From: Desulfobulbaceae bacterium
Lineage (GTDB): Bacteria; Desulfobacterota; Desulfobulbia; Desulfobulbales; Desulfobulbaceae
Direction of reading: 5' to 3'
Assembly (NCBI GenBank): GCA_003508005.1
Contig: DNUE01000076.1
Location: 1 to 25,620, forward strand
Length of the DNA: 25,620 nucleotides
This document shows, piece by piece, positions 20,888 through 25,620 of the stretch (within the stretch, counting starts at the first letter, position 1; each line of letters begins with the position of its first letter). The notes under the pieces were generated by a model that saw only the letters and a list, made by a program, of their open reading frames with translations, made no database searches and was not told the DNA's origin. Position numbers and translations under genes: made by a program.

Positions 20888-22155
20888 CGGCCAGTTCCCT
20901 CCGGTATGACCTCGCCCCTGATCAGGTCGGGGTAACTCTCCCGGGAGCGGATGACCTGGAACCGGTCCCCCTGGACCAGCACCTCGGCAGCCCGCGGCCG
21001 GGAATTATAGTTTGAGGACATGGAAAAGCCGTAGGCGCCGCTGCTCATGATGGCCAGTAGGTCGCCCTGCTCCACCAAGGGCAGCATGCGGTCCCTGGCC
21101 ATAAAATCGCCAGTTTCGCATATGGGTCCGACAATATCGACCTGCAGCGGGGCAGAGGCAGTCTGGGTGACCGGCACGATATCATGATAGGCCCCGTACA
21201 GGCTGGGCCGGGTCAGATCGTTCATGGCAGCGTCGATAATCACGAAACGCTTGGGCTTGTCGCCGCCAGTATTGACCTTTGTGTACTGCACCTCGGTGAC
21301 CAGGATCGCGGCATTGCCGACTATAACCCGGCCGGGCTCAAGGATCAGGGTGCAGGTCAGATCGCCCAGTTCCTCCTTGATCGCCTGTGCGTATTCATGG
21401 GGATGAGGCGGCTGCTCGTCGGAGTAGGTGATGCCCACCCCGCCGCCGAGATCGAGGTAGCGCAGCCCGATCCCTTCCCCAGCCAGCCGGACGATAAATG
21501 CCTTCAGCTTGCGCAGGGCCTCGAGGAAGGGATCGAGCTGGGTAAGCTGCGAACCGATATGGCAGCTGATGCCCTGCACCGAGATGTTCGACATGGACCT
21601 GGCCCGGAGATACTCGGCAAAGGCCTCCGTCACCGGGATCCCAAACTTGTTCTTGGCCAGGCCCGTTGAAATATAGGCATGGGTCTTGGGATCTACATCG
21701 GGATTGACCCGGAAGGCGACCGGCGCGACCACCCCGAGTTCCGCCGCCACCTGCTGCACCCGGTCCAGCTCCTGCGGGGATTCCACATTGATCATCAGGA
21801 TGCCGGCACGCAGTGCCTCACGCAGCTCGGCCGCCGTCTTGCCCACCCCGGAATAGATGATCCGGTTGGCGGGGACCCCAGCGGCGAGCGCCCGGAACAG
21901 CTCGCCGCCCGAAACGATATCCGCCCCGCCGCCCCGCCGCGCGAACAGGTTGAGCACCGCGATATTCGAGCAAGCCTTGACTGCAAAGCAGGTCAAATGG
22001 CCGATGCCGGCAAAGCCGCTGTCAAAGGCCTGGAAATGCCGGGTCAGGGTTGCCTCGCTGTACACATAGAGCGGGGTGCCCTCCTGGCGGGCGATGTCCC
22101 GGACCGGGACCTCCTCACAGTACAGTTCGTGGTTGCGAAAATGAAAATGATGCAT
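20884..22155 (-). CDS. lysA: Diaminopimelate decarboxylase
   Basis: The protein has 423 residues and is a PLP enzyme that makes L-lysine from meso-DAP. PLP lysine is Lys60 in CFAVKACSN. The HIGSQ motif, GGGVGITY glycine loop, EPGR phosphate contact, CETGD and GAYGFSMSSNYNSRPR segments are all present. The overlap with dapF indicates translational coupling. The ribosome site before the ATG is weak. Confidence 0.96.
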   Translation of the reverse strand: MHHFHFRNHELYCEEVPVRDIARQEGTPLYVYSEATLTRHFQAFDSGFAGIGHLTCFAVKACSNIAVLNLFARRGGGADIVSGGELFRALAAGVPANRIIYSGVGKTAAELREALRAGILMINVESPQELDRVQQVAAELGVVAPVAFRVNPDVDPKTHAYISTGLAKNKFGIPVTEAFAEYLRARSMSNISVQGISCHIGSQLTQLDPFLEALRKLKAFIVRLAGEGIGLRYLDLGGGVGITYSDEQPPHPHEYAQAIKEELGDLTCTLILEPGRVIVGNAAILVTEVQYTKVNTGGDKPKRFVIIDAAMNDLTRPSLYGAYHDIVPVTQTASAPLQVDIVGPICETGDFMARDRMLPLVEQGDLLAIMSSGAYGFSMSSNYNSRPRAAEVLVQGDRFQVIRSRESYPDLIRGEVIPEGTGR

Positions 22156-22197
22156 GGTTGAACCTGGACAGACAGCGTTTCCTTGCCGGTTTTCCCG

Positions 22198-23277
22198 TCA
22201 GTTGCGGACCTTGACCTCCGCCGAGGGACTGCTCTCGTTGGGCGGGCTGGCGTTGTCGAGGCTGGTCACTGAATAAAACCACATTTCCGCCTGGGGCGGG
22301 GCCTGATCGTCAAACAAGGTGGCCGGCACACTCACCTCGCCAACCATCGTCGCCCGCTGTTCATCCGGCAGCCGCCGGTACACCCGGTACCCTCGGACAG
22401 ACCGATCTTGGCCCTCGTTCCAGAGAACCTTCACTCCGGCAACGGTACGGATGGCGGTAACGCCTTCCGGCGGCGTGCTGGCGGTCCGGTCGACGGGCAC
22501 AGCAGTTGCCGGTGCGGTGACGCCGCCGCCGACCTGGCCCTTGTCATATATGGTCACGGCCTGGACCTTGTACTGATAACTCCGGCCTGCCTCCACCTCG
22601 GTGTCGGTATAGGCGGCCTTGTCCAGCAGCCCGTCCAGCGGGGCAAAGGGGCCGCCGGCCTGGCTGCGGAAGACCTGGTATTTGACCGGCTCAGGGATGA
22701 TCGAGCCATCCGGATGGGTGGTCACCGGCAGCCAGCTGAGGCTGATTCCGTTGCCTGAGGTCTCCACGGCGAGTTGTCCGGGGGCCGCCGGCGGGATATT
22801 CCACAGGAACGACACCACGTTGGAATCCGCGCTTTCCGCCCACCAGCCCGACCGGGAACGCACCATGAAGAAATAGAGATGACCCGGCCGGAGCAGGGTC
22901 GAGGCATAGGTGGCGGTTTTCGGCTTGCCCTCCGGCACGACGCCGCCGGGAATCTGCATCGGTTCGCCGAAGGGGATGGGACAGGTGTCGCAGTAGGACG
23001 CGGCAGGCACCACCGCCCGATACAGGTCAAAGGCGGTGATATCGCTTACCTCCTCACCCCTGACGGTCCTGGCCGGATAGGTCCAGCTGAGGGTCACGCC
23101 CTTTTCGTCAAGTACATAGTTCAGGTCGGTGATAGCCGTCGGCACAATATCCTGGGGCGGAACCGGCATGGTTTTCAGGCCGCAACCGCCAAGCAACATC
23201 AGAACCAGCAGCGCGCAAAGCGCCGTCATGCCCGTGGCAGCTCGTCGGCTGCCCGAATTTCTTTCTGACATCATCAT
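22198..23277 (-). CDS. Fibronectin type III lipoprotein
   Basis: The protein has about 359 residues. Three adjacent ATGs (23277, 23274, 23271) could start it, with GGGGA 4-10 nt upstream. The signal ends in LLGG-C, with Cys32 lipidated and Gly at +2. Three FN3-like beta-sandwich domains follow at about 45-150, 155-250 and 260-355. Indicators are VTLSWTYP, ISLSWLPV and VKVLWNEG at strand B and YQVFRSQ, YRVYRRL and LYRAVV at strand C. No catalytic motif is seen. From memory, a lipoprotein of this kind sits between argH and lysA in other delta-group genomes, so the location looks conserved. A link to amino-acid synthesis is not evident. Probably an envelope protein. Confidence 0.82.
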   Translation of the reverse strand: MMMSERNSGSRRAATGMTALCALLVLMLLGGCGLKTMPVPPQDIVPTAITDLNYVLDEKGVTLSWTYPARTVRGEEVSDITAFDLYRAVVPAASYCDTCPIPFGEPMQIPGGVVPEGKPKTATYASTLLRPGHLYFFMVRSRSGWWAESADSNVVSFLWNIPPAAPGQLAVETSGNGISLSWLPVTTHPDGSIIPEPVKYQVFRSQAGGPFAPLDGLLDKAAYTDTEVEAGRSYQYKVQAVTIYDKGQVGGGVTAPATAVPVDRTASTPPEGVTAIRTVAGVKVLWNEGQDRSVRGYRVYRRLPDEQRATMVGEVSVPATLFDDQAPPQAEMWFYSVTSLDNASPPNESSPSAEVKVRN

Positions 23278-23378
23278 GCTATCCCCATTTTTTGGTAATA
23301 CTCGCAAATAGTGAAAACACGGATCTTCCGCCACCGTGCTCCATTCAGCCCGACAACTCGCCGGCAGCGAAATCCCGC

Positions 23379-24785
23379 TTATTGCGCTGCCGACAATTTT
23401 TGTTCGATACGCACCAGGGCCTCTTCCACTCGCTTCCTTGCCGTACCGCCGGGGGAAACCCGGCTGTTCACCGACCCTTCCACGGAAAGCACCTCCATGA
23501 CGTCCTCCTCGATCAGCTCGGAAAACGCCTGCATTTCGGCAAGCGCCAGATCCGCCAGCTCCACCCCCCGCGCCTGGCAGTGGGCCACGATCCGCCCGAC
23601 TACGCCGTGCGCCTGGCGAAACGGCACATTTTTGCGCACCAGGTAGTCGGCGAGGTCGGTGGCGGTCATGAAGCCGCCCCGGGTTGCCGCCTTCATCCTC
23701 TCCGTCCTGAACGTCAGGTTGGCCAGGAGCTCGGCGGTGATGGCCAGGCTGGCCTTGACCGTGTCCAGGGCGTCGAAGAGCGGCTCCTTGTCCTCCTGCA
23801 GATCACGGTTGTAGGTCAGCGGCAACCCCTTGACCGTCATCAGCAGTCCCATCAGCGCGCCGGCCACCCGGCCGGTCTTGCCCCTGATCAGCTCCGGGAC
23901 ATCCGGATTCTTTTTCTGCGGCATGATCGACGAGCCCGTGCAGTAGCGGTCGCCGATCTCGACGAAATCAAATTCCTTGCTGGCCCAGAGCACGAGTTCC
24001 TCGGCCAGGCGGCTCAAGTGCAGCTGGATCACGGTGCAGCAGAACAAAAACTCCAGGGCAAAGTCGCGGTCGCCGGTGGTGTCCATGGAGTTGGCGGTGA
24101 TCCCCGAAAAACCGAGCTCCGCGGCCACGAATTCCCTGTCGATGGGCAGACCGGTGCCGGCAAGGGCCGCCGCGCCCAGCGGCAGAACATTCAGGCGCCG
24201 GACGCAGTCGGTGAGCCGCTCCCGGTCCCTCTCGAACATCTCCACATAGGCCAGCAGGTGATGGGAGAGCAGCACCGGCTGCGCCCGCTGCATGTGCGTG
24301 TAGCCGGGCATGACCGCGCCCAGGTTGGCTCTGGCCTGCTCCGCGAAGCTGGCCTGGACCCTTTGCAGAAGCACCCTCAGACCTTCGCCCTCCTCCCGCA
24401 GGTACAGGCGCAGGTCCAGGGCCACCTGATCGTTGCGGCTGCGGGCGGTGTGCAGCTTTTCCCCGGCCGCCCCGACCTTGTCGGTCAGGGCCTTTTCGAT
24501 ATTCATGTGGATATCTTCCAGCTCGGGTCGGAAGACAAAGGTGCCGGCCTCGATCTCCGCCAGGATCTCGGTTAGCCCCAGCTCAATCGCCTCGCCCTCG
24601 GAGGCAGAAATCAGTCCCTGGCGCACCAGCATCCGGGCATGGGCCCGGGAACCGGCGATATCGTGCCGGTACAGCCTGGAATCGTAGTGGACCGAGGCGG
24701 TGAACCGCTCCACCGAGGCCTCGGTGGCCTCCGCGAACCGGCCGCCCCAGAGCTTGCCCGATGCCCTGTCCTGCTGGTCCGCCAT
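23379..24785 (-). CDS. argH: Argininosuccinate lyase
   Basis: The protein has 468 residues and is the final enzyme of arginine synthesis, splitting argininosuccinate into arginine and fumarate. Motifs are KLWGGRF, HTARSRNDQ (112-120), the general-acid/base region around His164 (GYTHMQRAQP) and the family signature GSSIMPQKKNPD (284-295) with the catalytic Ser. Standard length. It starts 3 nt after the argG stop. Confidence 0.97.
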   Translation of the reverse strand: MADQQDRASGKLWGGRFAEATEASVERFTASVHYDSRLYRHDIAGSRAHARMLVRQGLISASEGEAIELGLTEILAEIEAGTFVFRPELEDIHMNIEKALTDKVGAAGEKLHTARSRNDQVALDLRLYLREEGEGLRVLLQRVQASFAEQARANLGAVMPGYTHMQRAQPVLLSHHLLAYVEMFERDRERLTDCVRRLNVLPLGAAALAGTGLPIDREFVAAELGFSGITANSMDTTGDRDFALEFLFCCTVIQLHLSRLAEELVLWASKEFDFVEIGDRYCTGSSIMPQKKNPDVPELIRGKTGRVAGALMGLLMTVKGLPLTYNRDLQEDKEPLFDALDTVKASLAITAELLANLTFRTERMKAATRGGFMTATDLADYLVRKNVPFRQAHGVVGRIVAHCQARGVELADLALAEMQAFSELIEEDVMEVLSVEGSVNSRVSPGGTARKRVEEALVRIEQKLSAAQ

Positions 24786-24788
24786 GCG

Positions 24789-25620
24789 CTACTTCTTTCG
24801 GCTCATCGCCTGAATCTGCAGGCGTAAGCTGTTCAGCTTGATAAAACCGGTGGCGTCTGCCTGATTGTACACCTCGTCCTCCTCGAAAGTGGCTAAGCTC
24901 TCGTGGTACAGGGAGTTGTCGGACTTGCGGCCCACCGGGGTGCTGTTGCCCTTGTACAGCTTGAGGCGGACCGTGCCGTTGACCGTCTGCTGCGCCTCGT
25001 CCATGGTTTTCTGCAGAAGCCGCATCTCCGGGGAAAACCAAAAGCCGTTGTACACCAGCTCCGCGTAGCGTGGGACCAGGGAATCGCGGATGCGCAGCAC
25101 TTCGCGGTCCAGGGTGATGGTCTCCAGGTCGCGGTGCGCGGCGCGCAGCACCGTGCCGCCCGGGGTTTCATAGACACCGCGCGACTTCATCCCGACAAAG
25201 CGGTTTTCCACCATGTCCAGCCGGCCGATGCCGTTGGCGCCGCCCAGCTGGTTGAGGCGGGTCATCATCGCGACCGGCCCCAGTGGTTCGCCGTCTATGG
25301 CCACCGGGTTGCCCTGAGCAAAGGTGATCTCCACATAGGTCGGCCGGTCCGGCGCCTTTTCCGGCGCGACGGTCAGCTTGAACATGTCCTCCGCCGGCTC
25401 GTTCCAGGGATTCTCCAGGATGCCGCCCTCGAAACTGATATGGAGGAGATTCTCATCGGAGCTGTAGGGCTTCTCCTTGGTCACCGGTACCGGGATGCTG
25501 TGCTCCTTGGCATAGGCGATCAGCTTGTTGCGGGAATCAAGTGTCCAGATCCGCCAGGGGGCGATGATGGTCAGCCTGGGATTCAGGGCCAGGTAGGTCA
25601 GCTCGAAGCGGACCTGGTCG
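24789..25620 (-). CDS. argG: Argininosuccinate synthase, 3' part only
   Basis: The frame continues to the right edge; about 277 C-terminal residues are seen of roughly 400. Recognisable segments include LTYLALNPRLTIIAPWR, the SIPVPVTKEKPYSSDENL region (substrate site), NQLGGANGIGRLDMVENRFVGMKSRGVYETPGG, and NSTPVGRKSDNSLY near the end. It ligates citrulline and aspartate using ATP. It stops 3 nt before argH, giving an argG-argH unit. Confidence 0.96.
   Translation of the reverse strand, partial: DQVRFELTYLALNPRLTIIAPWRIWTLDSRNKLIAYAKEHSIPVPVTKEKPYSSDENLLHISFEGGILENPWNEPAEDMFKLTVAPEKAPDRPTYVEITFAQGNPVAIDGEPLGPVAMMTRLNQLGGANGIGRLDMVENRFVGMKSRGVYETPGGTVLRAAHRDLETITLDREVLRIRDSLVPRYAELVYNGFWFSPEMRLLQKTMDEAQQTVNGTVRLKLYKGNSTPVGRKSDNSLYHESLATFEEDEVYNQADATGFIKLNSLRLQIQAMSRKK

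Overview
The window looks like chromosomal DNA of a GC-rich, Gram-negative anaerobe. It probably comes from the Desulfobacterota (Desulfobulbales or Desulfuromonadia-like). I infer this from the lipoprotein boxes, the outer-membrane/secreted proteins, the radical SAM chemistry, and a lysine/arginine gene block (argG-argH-lipoprotein-lysA-dapF-dapA-dapB) whose order I recall from Geobacter-type genomes. The phylum call is inference. No rRNA, tRNA, CRISPR array or insertion sequence was seen.

Layout. 1-1622: the 5' part of an EttA-type ABC-F ATPase (minus), then a CBS-pair protein and a small MJ1316/DUF504 protein (plus). 1716-4486: a plus-strand pair, a caspase-fold lipoprotein overlapping a secreted right-handed beta-helix protein. 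4528-9482: a minus-strand cluster. In transcription order it holds a radical SAM/SPASM peptide maturase, two tandem Cys-rich repeat proteins with identical twin-arginine-type N-termini, and a secreted FG-GAP beta-propeller protein. 9746-10828: a zinc-ribbon/helical-repeat protein. 10829-12116: a patch that looks less GC-rich, with a phosphatidylserine synthase and a doubtful small gene. 12194-14545: a thpR-MORN-repeat pair (minus). 14546-14957: non-coding, with an imperfect inverted-repeat element. 14958-15155: a small Cys4x2 zinc-binding protein. 15167-17364: YHS protein, transaldolase, lytic transglycosylase and pgsA, transcribed in that order from a good sigma-70-like promoter. 17489-25620: folK, dapB, dapA, dapF, lysA, FN3 lipoprotein, argH and partial argG, all minus strand.

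The most notable content is 6443-9600. A PqqD-like/RRE N-terminus plus a radical SAM core plus a canonical SPASM domain form a maturase. Its stop codon lies 3 nt before a precursor-like gene made of 13-residue repeats of the form CxxDxCxxDxSGx (10 repeats in one copy, 13 in the other). In the arrays the repeat cysteines are followed by Asp at +3. This fits a ranthipeptide/QhpD-like Cys-to-Asp thioether system whose product would leave the cell by Tat. The chemistry is inferred, not shown. The two precursor genes arose by a tandem duplication that also copied the last codons of the maturase gene, which survive as a fossil between them.

The 17.4-25.6 kb part is ordinary housekeeping: diaminopimelate/lysine and arginine biosynthesis, folate and phospholipid synthesis.
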